Assembly (NCBI RefSeq): GCF_024722015.1
Contig: NZ_JANQBD010000006.1
Span: 186,001 to 250,000 of the forward strand
Reading direction: 5' to 3'
From: Paenibacillus radicis (ex Xue et al. 2023)
Lineage (GTDB): Bacteria; Bacillota; Bacilli; Paenibacillales; NBRC-103111
DNA: 64,000 bases
The notes below the pieces were generated by a model, which saw only the letters and a program-made list of their open reading frames with translations, ran no database searches and was not told where the DNA came from. Below are positions 25,731 to 34,238 of this stretch, piece by piece; within the stretch, counting starts at the first letter, position 1; the number at the start of each line of letters is the position of its first letter. The position numbers and the translations under genes are program-made.

Positions 25731-27320
25731 CTATTTCTTTTTAAAATTTTCATCGTATTTCTTTTGGGCTTCCTGAATCGCTTGCTCTCCGCCTGTCTTC
25801 TTCCATTCATCTACAAATTTATCAAACTCGCTAAGCGGTCTGCGGCCAATAATAAAGTCGACATAATTTTTGATCGTCAGCTGCTCCAATTTATCGCTAA
25901 TCTGGTTATATTGGGGAAGCTGAATCGTCTTCAAAACATCATACTTGCCTTTACCTGTCGTTTCCGCTTTTTGACGCACTGAAACCAGACTGTTTTTGGT
26001 CATATATGGCGTTTGGAACTCGTAATCGTTAAAGGATTTGCCCACAAAGGTATACTGCTGGCCGATTCCGAATTTGATTTGCTCCTCTGCCTTATCGTAA
26101 GGAGGAAGATACTCGAAGCCGCCGTCATCTGTTTTACGGTAAGTCTTGCCTAATTCTCCATATACGATTTTTTCGAAAATATCCCGATCAAACGCCGTGG
26201 ATTCCGCGATTTCGATATATTTGATCATCTTATCGCGATCTTTTTCCATATGAATGCCAAATTGTGCGCCAGAGCTCGGAATCGGGCTCCCCTGGATCGT
26301 ACCCAGCTTGCCTTCAGGGCCTTTGGGACCTGCGAAGCTTGCCCATTTAACATTAGGGTTCTTGTCTTTCATCGCATAATACTCCCCGCCGATGAACGCC
26401 TCTTTCGGAATAAATTTCCACCAAGAAGCAACAACTACCCCGGATTTCTCGGAAATAACTTTGTCGTCAACGTTTTTGCTTTTATTAACTATAAATTCTG
26501 GATCGATTAATTCATCTTTATACCAACGATTCAACACAGTAAGTGCTTCCTTAGCGCCTGGCAATATTTCGCCTCTTAAGATCCGTCCATTTTCCTCGGT
26601 AAAAATCCCTGGATACACATCAAAGGCACCAAATACGGGGGAGAAAATTTCTTCCGTTTTCCCTCCGGTTCCCGTCCAACCATAGGTATCCTTTTTTCCA
26701 TTACCATCTGGATCATCATTGCGGAACTTTCTCATGGCAGCTTCCAGCTCTTCCAGCGTCTCCGGTATTTTGTTAATACCCACCTTCTGCAGCCAGTCTT
26801 CCCGGATTCCGACAACCTTGGAAGTCGGCCCCAAGGTCCAAATAATAGGCATCGAATAATTTTTTCCGTTTCTCATCGTATATTGCAGAGGGTTGTCGCC
26901 CAAATGTTTTTTTAGCCATGCCATATATTTAGGAGCATACTTATCAAGTAAATCCTTCGGTATTTCAGCAACCGCACCTTGCTCTACAAGCTTATCATAC
27001 TCCGGGAAAGGAAGATCCACCCAGACGTCAGGGATTTCGCCCGATGCCACCTTCACTAACAGCTCTTCCTTGAAATTATCCTTGGAACGCGGAACTTGCT
27101 CGATTTTTACATGAAATTTATCCTCAACCACTTTGATCGCATAGCTGTCTTTAACCGTTTTATCATAATTTTGGTTCAAATAGGTCATTTTGTAAGTACG
27201 TTGTTCAGAAGCCCCACCCGATGAGCCAGCTTCACTGCTGCCTTGACTGCAGCCCGATGCAACTCCCGTTAATAATGCCGAGCCTAACACAACCGAAACC
27301 ACACGCTTTTTTTTACCCAA
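25731..27320 (-). CDS. ABC transporter extracellular substrate-binding lipoprotein, cassette 2
   Basis: 529 residues from a TTG at 27320 preceded by GAAGGGG; this start puts GKKKRVV directly before the hydrophobic signal and leaves the permease gene without overlap. Lipobox region TGVASGC gives the lipidated Cys. The mature protein has AMRKFRNDDPDGNGKKDTYG, the D-x-D-x-N-G-x-x-D calcium-like loop of LplA/YtcQ-type proteins, and WYKDELIDPEFIVNKSKN. Binds a carbohydrate for the two permeases upstream. Confidence 0.92.
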   Translation of the reverse strand: MGKKKRVVSVVLGSALLTGVASGCSQGSSEAGSSGGASEQRTYKMTYLNQNYDKTVKDSYAIKVVEDKFHVKIEQVPRSKDNFKEELLVKVASGEIPDVWVDLPFPEYDKLVEQGAVAEIPKDLLDKYAPKYMAWLKKHLGDNPLQYTMRNGKNYSMPIIWTLGPTSKVVGIREDWLQKVGINKIPETLEELEAAMRKFRNDDPDGNGKKDTYGWTGTGGKTEEIFSPVFGAFDVYPGIFTEENGRILRGEILPGAKEALTVLNRWYKDELIDPEFIVNKSKNVDDKVISEKSGVVVASWWKFIPKEAFIGGEYYAMKDKNPNVKWASFAGPKGPEGKLGTIQGSPIPSSGAQFGIHMEKDRDKMIKYIEIAESTAFDRDIFEKIVYGELGKTYRKTDDGGFEYLPPYDKAEEQIKFGIGQQYTFVGKSFNDYEFQTPYMTKNSLVSVRQKAETTGKGKYDVLKTIQLPQYNQISDKLEQLTIKNYVDFIIGRRPLSEFDKFVDEWKKTGGEQAIQEAQKKYDENFKKK

Positions 27321-27348
27321 AAGTACCCCTTCTCTCTTAACTAATCTG

Positions 27349-28242
27349 TTATTCTTTGACTGCTCCCAGCATGATGCCCTTAACGAAATATTTTTGCGCA
27401 AATGGATAGGCTACCAGCATCGGAATGACAGAGAGCATAATGATAGTGGACTGCAGCTGCCGGCTGGAAAAAGCGTCGAATTGATTGCTCTGATACAGCA
27501 TGGCATTGATTTCATCCATATTGTTATCGACAATTATTTTTCTCAATACAACCTGCAGCACCTGCTTGTTCGTATCCGTAATATAGATCAGGCTGTCAAA
27601 CCATGCATTCCAGTGTCCTACCGCCACCCACAAGGCTACCGTGGCCAGAACAGGCTTTGAAAGCGGTATCACGATCTTGCGAAATATAAGAAAGTATCCA
27701 GCCCCGTCTACCTTGGCCGACTCCTGCAGGCTATCCGGTATGGACTTGAAAAAATTTCTCATGATCAATACATTGAACGCGCCAATCATGTTTGGGAGAA
27801 CGAGCGCCCAGACACTGTTAAACAGACCCAGCTTTTTTATAAGCAAATAATGAGGAATCAGCCCGCCACTGAACAGCATCGTAAACAGAATCAGAGCGGT
27901 GACGATTCGGTTGCCCGGTAGATCGGCCTTGGACAGCGGATACGCCAGAAGTGAGGTAAACACAAGGCTCAGTATAACGCCAAGCGTTACTCTAAGCAGC
28001 GTATTCCCATAGCCCTTCCAAAGACTGTCATAATGAAAGGCGAACTTATAGCTGTCTAAAGTAAAGCCCGCTGGAAAAAGCAGTGTCCCCGTAGAGTAAA
28101 CAGCGTGGGATGAACTTGTGCTTAATGAAACGACCAGTTGATTCCAGAAGGGAAATACTGTAACCAGCACTATGGTGCTCATAAGCAAGTAAAGCGCTGC
28201 TTGTGCCCATTTCTCACCCATGGTTGCCTTAATATGATTCAT
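27349..28242 (-). CDS. sugar ABC permease, YtcP/LplC type, cassette 2
   Basis: 297 residues, six helices. EAA loop SLQESAKVDGAGYFLIFRKI, and the class-typical end PFAQKYFVKGIMLGAVKE. Ribosome site GGAGGTTAAACGGAC. Lies 29 bases behind the LplB-type gene and 28 bases before the binding-protein gene. Confidence 0.93.
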   Translation of the reverse strand: MNHIKATMGEKWAQAALYLLMSTIVLVTVFPFWNQLVVSLSTSSSHAVYSTGTLLFPAGFTLDSYKFAFHYDSLWKGYGNTLLRVTLGVILSLVFTSLLAYPLSKADLPGNRIVTALILFTMLFSGGLIPHYLLIKKLGLFNSVWALVLPNMIGAFNVLIMRNFFKSIPDSLQESAKVDGAGYFLIFRKIVIPLSKPVLATVALWVAVGHWNAWFDSLIYITDTNKQVLQVVLRKIIVDNNMDEINAMLYQSNQFDAFSSRQLQSTIIMLSVIPMLVAYPFAQKYFVKGIMLGAVKE

Positions 28243-28271
28243 GTCCGTTTAACCTCCAACTGCTTGAAGCT

Positions 28272-29222
28272 TTACCATAAAGTATGTTCTTTACCGCCCA
28301 TCGTTTTAACCGCTTTATTAACAATCACTATCAAAATCAGTGCAATCACGGATTTGAATAATCCTACCGCCGTAGAGTAGCTGTAATTGGCTTCAACTAA
28401 CCCTTTCCGGTATACGTAGGTATCGATAATGTCTGACACTTCGTAAACCATAGGGTTGTACATATTGAATACTTGATCAAAGCCGGCGTCAAGAATATGA
28501 GCCATCTTAAGAATAAGCAGGATAGAAATAACCGGAATCAACATAGGAATCGTAATATGCAAAATCCGCTTGAACCTGCCTGCGCCATCAATTATAGCTG
28601 CTTCATACAGCTGCGGATCGATACCGGCAATGGCGGCGAAATAAATAATCGAGCCCCAGCCAAAGCTTTGGAAAATGTCAGTAACGATCAAAATGATTCT
28701 GAAATATCTTCGATCGGCCATATAAACCGCAGGCTCCATACCTAACAAGCTCATGAGCAGATTAAGCGGACCCTCCATGGAGAACAGGCTGATGAAAATT
28801 CCTGACAATACCACCCACGATATGAAGTGAGGCAAATAAGATACGGTTTGTACCAGCTTCTTAAAACGCATGTGAGTGACTTCGCTTAAGAGTAAGGCAA
28901 AGACAATTGGGATCGGGAATCCGAACAGCAGCTTGTAGAAGCTGATGATAAGCGTATTCTTCAAGACATTAAAGAAATACGGATCGGCAAATGCTTTGCG
29001 GAAATGATCCAATCCGACCCAGGGGCTAGCCATAATCCCTTTCAAAATAAAGAAATTTTTGAATGCCAGTACAACACCGTACATCGGGATGTAATGAAAT
29101 ATAATAAAATACAATATCCCCGGCAGCATCATCCAATAAAGCGTCTTGTATTCGTAGAACTTTCTTCTTCTCAGCCGTAGCTTAGCTGTAGCGGCTATCT
29201 TACCGGTTAGCGAGGTATCCAT
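28272..29222 (-). CDS. sugar ABC permease, LplB type, cassette 2
   Basis: 316 residues, six helices. Conserved YIPMYGVVLAFKNFFILKGI near residue 45, EAA loop LYEAAIIDGAGRFKRILHI, and the late motif YRKGLVEANYSYSTAVGLFK. Start ATG with GAAGGAGG. Immediately upstream of this ribosome site stands the 124-bp inverted-repeat element at 29243-29366, which separates it from the kinase gene and may affect its expression. Confidence 0.93.
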   Translation of the reverse strand: MDTSLTGKIAATAKLRLRRRKFYEYKTLYWMMLPGILYFIIFHYIPMYGVVLAFKNFFILKGIMASPWVGLDHFRKAFADPYFFNVLKNTLIISFYKLLFGFPIPIVFALLLSEVTHMRFKKLVQTVSYLPHFISWVVLSGIFISLFSMEGPLNLLMSLLGMEPAVYMADRRYFRIILIVTDIFQSFGWGSIIYFAAIAGIDPQLYEAAIIDGAGRFKRILHITIPMLIPVISILLILKMAHILDAGFDQVFNMYNPMVYEVSDIIDTYVYRKGLVEANYSYSTAVGLFKSVIALILIVIVNKAVKTMGGKEHTLW

Positions 29223-29242
29223 AGCCCATTTCCTCCTTCTAT

Positions 29243-29366
29243 GAGTCTGTCCGACGGAAGCAAGTCCGTAAATATTTATTCATTACTGTGGTTATTGCAG
29301 GAAAGGGATGGCACTCCATAACCATATGAATAAATATTCACGAAAATCAAATCGTCGGACAGACTC
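29243..29366. mobile_element. MITE-like 124-bp nested inverted-repeat element
   Basis: Terminal inverted repeats GAGTCTGTCCGACG (29243-29256) and CGTCGGACAGACTC (29353-29366) match perfectly over 14 bases. Inside, AATATTTATTCAT pairs perfectly with ATGAATAAATATT (13 bases) and GGTTAT with ATAACC. CTAT flanks both sides (29239-29242 and 29367-29370), a possible target-site duplication. No coding capacity. A cis-regulatory hairpin is the alternative reading. Confidence 0.55.
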
Positions 29367-29481
29367 CTATGTCCCCAAAATGAATGCGCATTCATTTCAA
29401 TGAATTCACTATATCACAGCTCAACTTAGACGGAATCTTCAGTTTCTTTGGAAATATTTCGTTTTTTTATGCAGCTGCACG

Positions 29482-31194
29482 TTATTCATATTCTTTTGCC
29501 GGAATAATCAACTTCATGATGGTTCCCTCACCCTTTTCGCTAACTATTTGCAGCCCATACGGCTCACCGAATGTAATTTGGATGCGTTCATGCACATTTT
29601 TCAAGCCGTAGCCTTTGGAAGGTATAGATAGCAGCTGTTTTTGCAAAACCTCATCAATTCCAGGTCCATTATCTTCAACCGAAAATTCAATAGTTCCGTT
29701 GTTCCATTTGCCACGAATGATAAGCCTGCCCTTTCCGTCCGCCTTCATATCTATTCCATGCAGGATTGCATTTTCTACCAGCGGCTGCAGAGTCAGATTG
29801 ACCGTAGCATAGGGTAAAATCATTTCGTCGATCTCATAAACGATTTCGAATTCATAGTCGTGCATAATGGATTGAATCTCTACGTACGATTGTGTATTCG
29901 TGATTTCATCGCGGATGGAAGTCAGACTCTCCCCCCTGTTTAATGCAGTTCGGTAAAACCTCGACAACGTAGTTACAAAATGACTGATGTCCCGGGCCCC
30001 GATCTGCACTGCCTTCCAATTAATGATAGACAAGGAGTTGTACAGAAAATGCGGGTTAATTTGAGACTGCAATGCTTTCAGCTGCAATTCCTTCTGCGTA
30101 ATTTTATTTTTGTAGGTTTCGTTAATGAGTTCATTGATCCTCTGAAGCATTTTACCGAAACGTCGGGTCAGCTCCCCAATTTCATCCCTGTAATCATCAC
30201 TTACGACGGAAACACGGAGGTCACCGAGCTCCACCTGCTTAGCCCATCTATGTAATAATTGAATCCGATAGAGCAAACTTCGCGAGAACATCCAAATTAA
30301 TCCGAATAAAATCAAGGTACAGACGGCCACCACCACGATCGTTGCTTTAATGATGCTTGTGGCGTCAACGGAAAGCTGCTTTGCCGGTATGTAGCAATGG
30401 AGGGTCCAGCCCGGAATGGGAATACTCTGGGTGAGTACAATGTAGGAAACACCGTCCTTAACAAAAAAACCGTCCGTTTCTCTTATTAACTCCTGAGGCT
30501 TAATTCCTCTTTGGGCTGCGTCCGGAATCGCTTTTTCCAATATAATGTTGTGATTGCTATCGGACACCACGAAGCCATAATGATCCGCATTCCCTATGTT
30601 TGTCGTATCCAGCAAATGCGCCGTGTCTAGCTTCAAATACAGCAATGTTGTATCCTCGTTAACGTAAATGTTAGGAAATTTTTTCACAGCTGCAAATTCG
30701 CCAGAGCGGTAATACCAGAACGTTTTCTTTTGCTTGCTGGCTTGGTCATACCATACTGCTTCTCGCGCCCTATCAAAGGACTGAATATAATTCCCATATT
30801 CCGGAATATCGTTCTTCGTGAACACTGTAACTTGACTTACATCTTTGTTTAAATGGGTTACCATCGTAAAAAAAGGGTCCACATTTTTTTTCAAATCACT
30901 CGATAATTCAGTCAGGTCGGTATAAGTTCTCCCAAAAAAACGTTGGATTTCCGGATTTAGCACGATGGAGTCAAATATCCTTTCATAACGAATCATATTG
31001 TTATTGATCCCGCCCGCAACAGTGCCAGCCGTTTCTCTGACTCCCTGAATCGCCTGCTTCTGCAATAGCTCAAGTGATTGGTAGTAGGAGTAAAGGCCAA
31101 GCAGCAGCAGCGGAACCAGCACTACGGCTATATAAGATAATATGAGCTTTTGACGAAACCGCAAATGTTTAATAGAATACGGCCATGGTTTCAT
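29482..31194 (-). CDS. sensor histidine kinase, YesM type, cassette 2
   Basis: 570 residues from the ATG at 31194, which overlaps the response-regulator stop as ATGA; the frame is open to 31257. Membrane helix near residues 17-38, extracytoplasmic sensor to about 280, second helix near 285-307, HAMP-like VELGDLRVSVVSDDYRDEIG. Kinase core: LQLKALQSQINPHFLYNSL with the phosphorylated His, PLVENAILHGIDMK, VEDNGPGIDE and SKGYGLKNVHERIQITFG. Partner of the AraC-type regulator encoded immediately upstream. Confidence 0.93.
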   Translation of the reverse strand: MKPWPYSIKHLRFRQKLILSYIAVVLVPLLLLGLYSYYQSLELLQKQAIQGVRETAGTVAGGINNNMIRYERIFDSIVLNPEIQRFFGRTYTDLTELSSDLKKNVDPFFTMVTHLNKDVSQVTVFTKNDIPEYGNYIQSFDRAREAVWYDQASKQKKTFWYYRSGEFAAVKKFPNIYVNEDTTLLYLKLDTAHLLDTTNIGNADHYGFVVSDSNHNIILEKAIPDAAQRGIKPQELIRETDGFFVKDGVSYIVLTQSIPIPGWTLHCYIPAKQLSVDATSIIKATIVVVAVCTLILFGLIWMFSRSLLYRIQLLHRWAKQVELGDLRVSVVSDDYRDEIGELTRRFGKMLQRINELINETYKNKITQKELQLKALQSQINPHFLYNSLSIINWKAVQIGARDISHFVTTLSRFYRTALNRGESLTSIRDEITNTQSYVEIQSIMHDYEFEIVYEIDEMILPYATVNLTLQPLVENAILHGIDMKADGKGRLIIRGKWNNGTIEFSVEDNGPGIDEVLQKQLLSIPSKGYGLKNVHERIQITFGEPYGLQIVSEKGEGTIMKLIIPAKEYE

Positions 31195-31949
31195 TTGCGT
31201 TGTCCTTCCCGGTATTTTGCTGGCGTTGTTCCGAAATAATTTTTGAATTGAGAGCAAAAATACGGATAGTTCTCGTAGCCCACCTCAACAGAAATATCGA
31301 TGATTTTCATATTAGTGCCGCAAAGAAGCGCCGCCGCCTTCTCAAACCGGTAAGAAACGATATATTTAACGATGTTAACGCCCATCTCCTTCTTAAATAA
31401 ATAGCTCAAATAGCTGGGCGTTAAATAGACCTGTTCCGCAATCCAGTCCAGCCCAATAGATTCCCTGTAATGATTATGAATCAGCTGCAGCACTTCCTCA
31501 ATCACCTTTCTTGAGGTGCTTCCATTACTGCCGTTACTTCTGTCAGGCAATGCATCCAATAGCATCTCTGCATTTGGTTTTCCTTTTATACCAAGAACAT
31601 TGGAGAATACCTCATGAAACTCCTCGGTTTCAACCGGTTTAAGTAAATAATGAGCAACTTGAAGCCGAATCGCTTCCTTGGCAAAGTCAAACTCCCCATA
31701 AGCACTTAAAATAATTGCTTTCAAGTCCGGTTGAATCGCCCTGGCCTCCGCAATCAGCTGCAGACCATCCATGAATGGCATTCTGATGTCGGTAAACAGA
31801 ATATCAACCTTTTCAGCTTTCAATACCTGTAATGCTTTAAGACCATTCTCTGCTTCTGTTATTTCTATAGGAAAATCATAGTGACTGATCAAAAATTTGA
31901 TACCCTCACGTTCAATTCTCTCATCATCCACAACTAATACTTTGTACAA
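31191..31949 (-). CDS. response regulator with AraC-type output, short form, cassette 2
   Basis: 252 residues from a TTG at 31949 giving MYKVLVVDDERIEREG; GAGGTGA precedes it and an ATG at 31955 is the alternative. Receiver Asp in VDILFTDIRMPFMDG, Lys in YLLKPVETEEF. The AraC domain follows after only a short linker, with DWIAEQVYLTPSYLSYLFK and DISVEVGYENYPYFCSQFK. It lacks the long central region of the 551-residue regulator of cassette 1, so the two are different architectures of one family. Confidence 0.93.
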   Translation of the reverse strand: MYKVLVVDDERIEREGIKFLISHYDFPIEITEAENGLKALQVLKAEKVDILFTDIRMPFMDGLQLIAEARAIQPDLKAIILSAYGEFDFAKEAIRLQVAHYLLKPVETEEFHEVFSNVLGIKGKPNAEMLLDALPDRSNGSNGSTSRKVIEEVLQLIHNHYRESIGLDWIAEQVYLTPSYLSYLFKKEMGVNIVKYIVSYRFEKAAALLCGTNMKIIDISVEVGYENYPYFCSQFKNYFGTTPAKYREGQRK

Positions 31950-32061
31950 CAACATCACCTCTCAAGCTCGACTATTTTAATCATACAGTATACCAATATA
32001 TGGTACATTACGCCAAATTACTTTGACATGACTTTTTTTACCTTTCAGTTTTTTATTGAAC

Positions 32062-32094
32062 ACAAAGAAGCCTCCCCACGGGAAGCCTGATGTT
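32062..32094 (-). terminator. terminator of the sugar-acid cluster
   Basis: On the minus strand AGGCTTCCC-GTG-GGGAGGCTT is followed by CTTTG. It lies about 25 bases past the broken Gfo/Idh/MocA gene. Confidence 0.7.
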
Positions 32095-32115
32095 CCGTGC
32101 ACTATTGGATTCAAA

Positions 32116-33134
32116 TCAAATGGGAAGGGCAATTTCGCCTTTCTTTTCAGACGACATATAAACTGCTCTTACAAGCTCCAATGCTTCTCGGCCCTCATAG
32201 CCGTTAATGAAAGGTTCGCGGTCATGACGGATGGCATCGATAAAATCAATATATTGCAAGCGATGAGCTTCACCCAGCTGGTCCTTGGGCGGCTGTACGT
32301 TCGATATGTTCAATTCGGGGCGATCCAGCAGTACTAATTGGCGTATATAAGGAACCTCGGTTCCAGCAAGCTCCAGGGTTCCGTTCGTACCATGGAATAT
32401 GAGCAGCTGCGGATGTCAGGGTAAATGGAGGTCGTACCTTGGAGAACACCCATCGCACCCTTTTCAAAGTTAATAATCGCCGCTGCGGTATCCTCCACCT
32501 CAATATCATGCTTCAACGTGCGTACTTGAGCGGTTACAGAGCTGACCGGTCCTGCGAGCCACAGCAAAAGGTCTATACCGTGAATACCCTGATTCATCAG
32601 GGCCCCTCCACCATCCCATTGCTTAGTCCCCTTCCATTGGCTGCTACGATAATACGATTCCGGCCGATAAAATTTAAGATAGGCATCCGCCTCGATCAAT
32701 TTACCGAGTAAGCCATCCTCAAGCATCTGCTTCGCTATAACCACATCCGGCATAAAGCGCAGCTGAAAGACAACTGACAATTTGACCCCGCTGCGGCGGC
32801 ACTGCTCTATAGCCTGATCCGCTTTTCCCAGATCAATGTCTATCGGCTTCTCGACCATCACATGTTTACCATGCTGTGCAGCGAGAATTATCAGGTCGGC
32901 ATGACTGCCGCTGGGAGTACAAACCGCTACCGCGTCAATGTCCTCGTTGTCAAGGATTTCGTGCAAGCCAGGCGCATAGGTACAGTTGAATCTTTCAGCA
33001 AAAGCCTTCCCCATCTCGGCATTGCGGCTATGTACATAGACTAATTCTGCACCCTCCACCGATTGAATAGCCTGAGCATGAATAGCACCGACCATGCCTG
33101 TTCCGATAATCGCAAATCTGAGGTTTTTCCCCAT
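32116..33134 (-). pseudogene. Gfo/Idh/MocA-family oxidoreductase, frameshifted
   Basis: The reading frame from ATG 33134 gives a normal N-terminal part: RFAIIGTGMVGAIHAQAIQS (NAD binding), MVEKPIDIDLG (catalytic Lys) and GGALMNQGIHGIDLLLWLAG (substrate His). After TSIYPDI the frame is lost near 32411. One base earlier or later the expected sequence resumes as QLLIFHGTNGTLELAG and runs to a stop at 32116 ending KKGEIALPI. A single missing C in a CC/CCC run explains it. Restored length about 340 residues, normal for the family. It could be a true mutation or a sequencing error. Confidence 0.85.
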
Positions 33135-33265
33135 ACATACCTCTCCTCCAATAGCCCTGATCGTTTGAACGCCCCATTTATAGAAACTTTTGTATACTGC
33201 TCATTGTATCACAAACGCCATTCATCCTTCGCTGTAATTCGAAGGACGAATGGCGTTGCTCCTTG

Positions 33266-34201
33266 CTATTTCTGTGGAACTGGAACACCCAAGCCTGGTG
33301 CACCCAATTCCGAAGTGACCATCTCGGGGGCATATTGCTTTAGCAGCTGCATCCCCATATAGGCTCTTCTTACGCGCTCCCGGCACAAATTAATGTTAAC
33401 CTGCTCCAGATGAATGCCGCTAGGGTATACATCCGGATGATTGCGTAAGCCGAACTTAATATAAACCGGAGACAATATCCGAATAAATTCAGGAATTTCA
33501 TAATGTCGAATAAATCCTCCAAGACCGTCAGGCACTTCTACATACAAATCGATAGGAATATCAATGGCAGGCCGGATCGAAGCAAGCTTAGGCAGCGTTA
33601 ACGCAGTAGGAACATTATACGTATCGGCACCGATATCCTCCATCAGCTTAATCGATACAGGATTCGCAGCCATCATTTGAACAGAAACTTTGATTACAAA
33701 ATCAGGTGCGATCAATCCTTGCTTCTTCATTTCCTTGGTCAGCAGCAGCAGCCCTTCATCCGCCACTAACGCTCCGCGGACACCAAGACGGTTAGCCCGC
33801 TGCAAATCCTCCATCGCATAGACGAGCTGGTCGATGCCCTCATGCCGCAAAGCGACAACCTTGCCAGCGGGAGTCAGCGGCAAGGCGCTGATATCCCAAG
33901 TACCGCGTGGTCCAACGAATAAGCTGAGCTCAACTCCGCGCTGAGCGCATAGCTCGACCATTTCTGTGATCTCTTCATCCGTCAGCAGCATGATGCCGCT
34001 GCCTTGCGAGACGCGATGAACGATTAGCCCGTATTTGTCTGCTTCCTCAAATACAGCTTTTAACGCTCCAGGCCCTTCCACGCTTGGAATTTCCAAGCGA
34101 TACTGTGCGCCATCCGGAAACCGCTTGGCGGAATCCGGCAAATCATAGGCCTCCCTGTCCAGGAATCCTAAAGATTTCAACAAAGCTTTCGATTTATCCA
34201 T
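33266..34201 (-). CDS. U32-peptidase-like TIM-barrel protein
   Basis: 311 residues. I do not recognise a certain family. Features seen: repeated barrel-like strands including LQRANRLGVRGALVADEGLL, FVIKVSVQMMAANP and IGADTYNVPTALTLPKLASI, then LYVEVPDGLGGFIRHYEIP and SPVYIKFGLRNHPDVYPSG. This resembles the U32 family or an aldolase-like barrel. No signal peptide, so cytoplasmic. It lies between the IlvD-type dehydratase and the broken Gfo/Idh/MocA gene, so a role in the same sugar-acid pathway is a fair guess from position only. Confidence 0.72.
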   Translation of the reverse strand: MDKSKALLKSLGFLDREAYDLPDSAKRFPDGAQYRLEIPSVEGPGALKAVFEEADKYGLIVHRVSQGSGIMLLTDEEITEMVELCAQRGVELSLFVGPRGTWDISALPLTPAGKVVALRHEGIDQLVYAMEDLQRANRLGVRGALVADEGLLLLTKEMKKQGLIAPDFVIKVSVQMMAANPVSIKLMEDIGADTYNVPTALTLPKLASIRPAIDIPIDLYVEVPDGLGGFIRHYEIPEFIRILSPVYIKFGLRNHPDVYPSGIHLEQVNINLCRERVRRAYMGMQLLKQYAPEMVTSELGAPGLGVPVPQK

Positions 34202-34238
34202 ACTATCCGTTCTCCCTCTCTAAACTATAAATTTAGGT

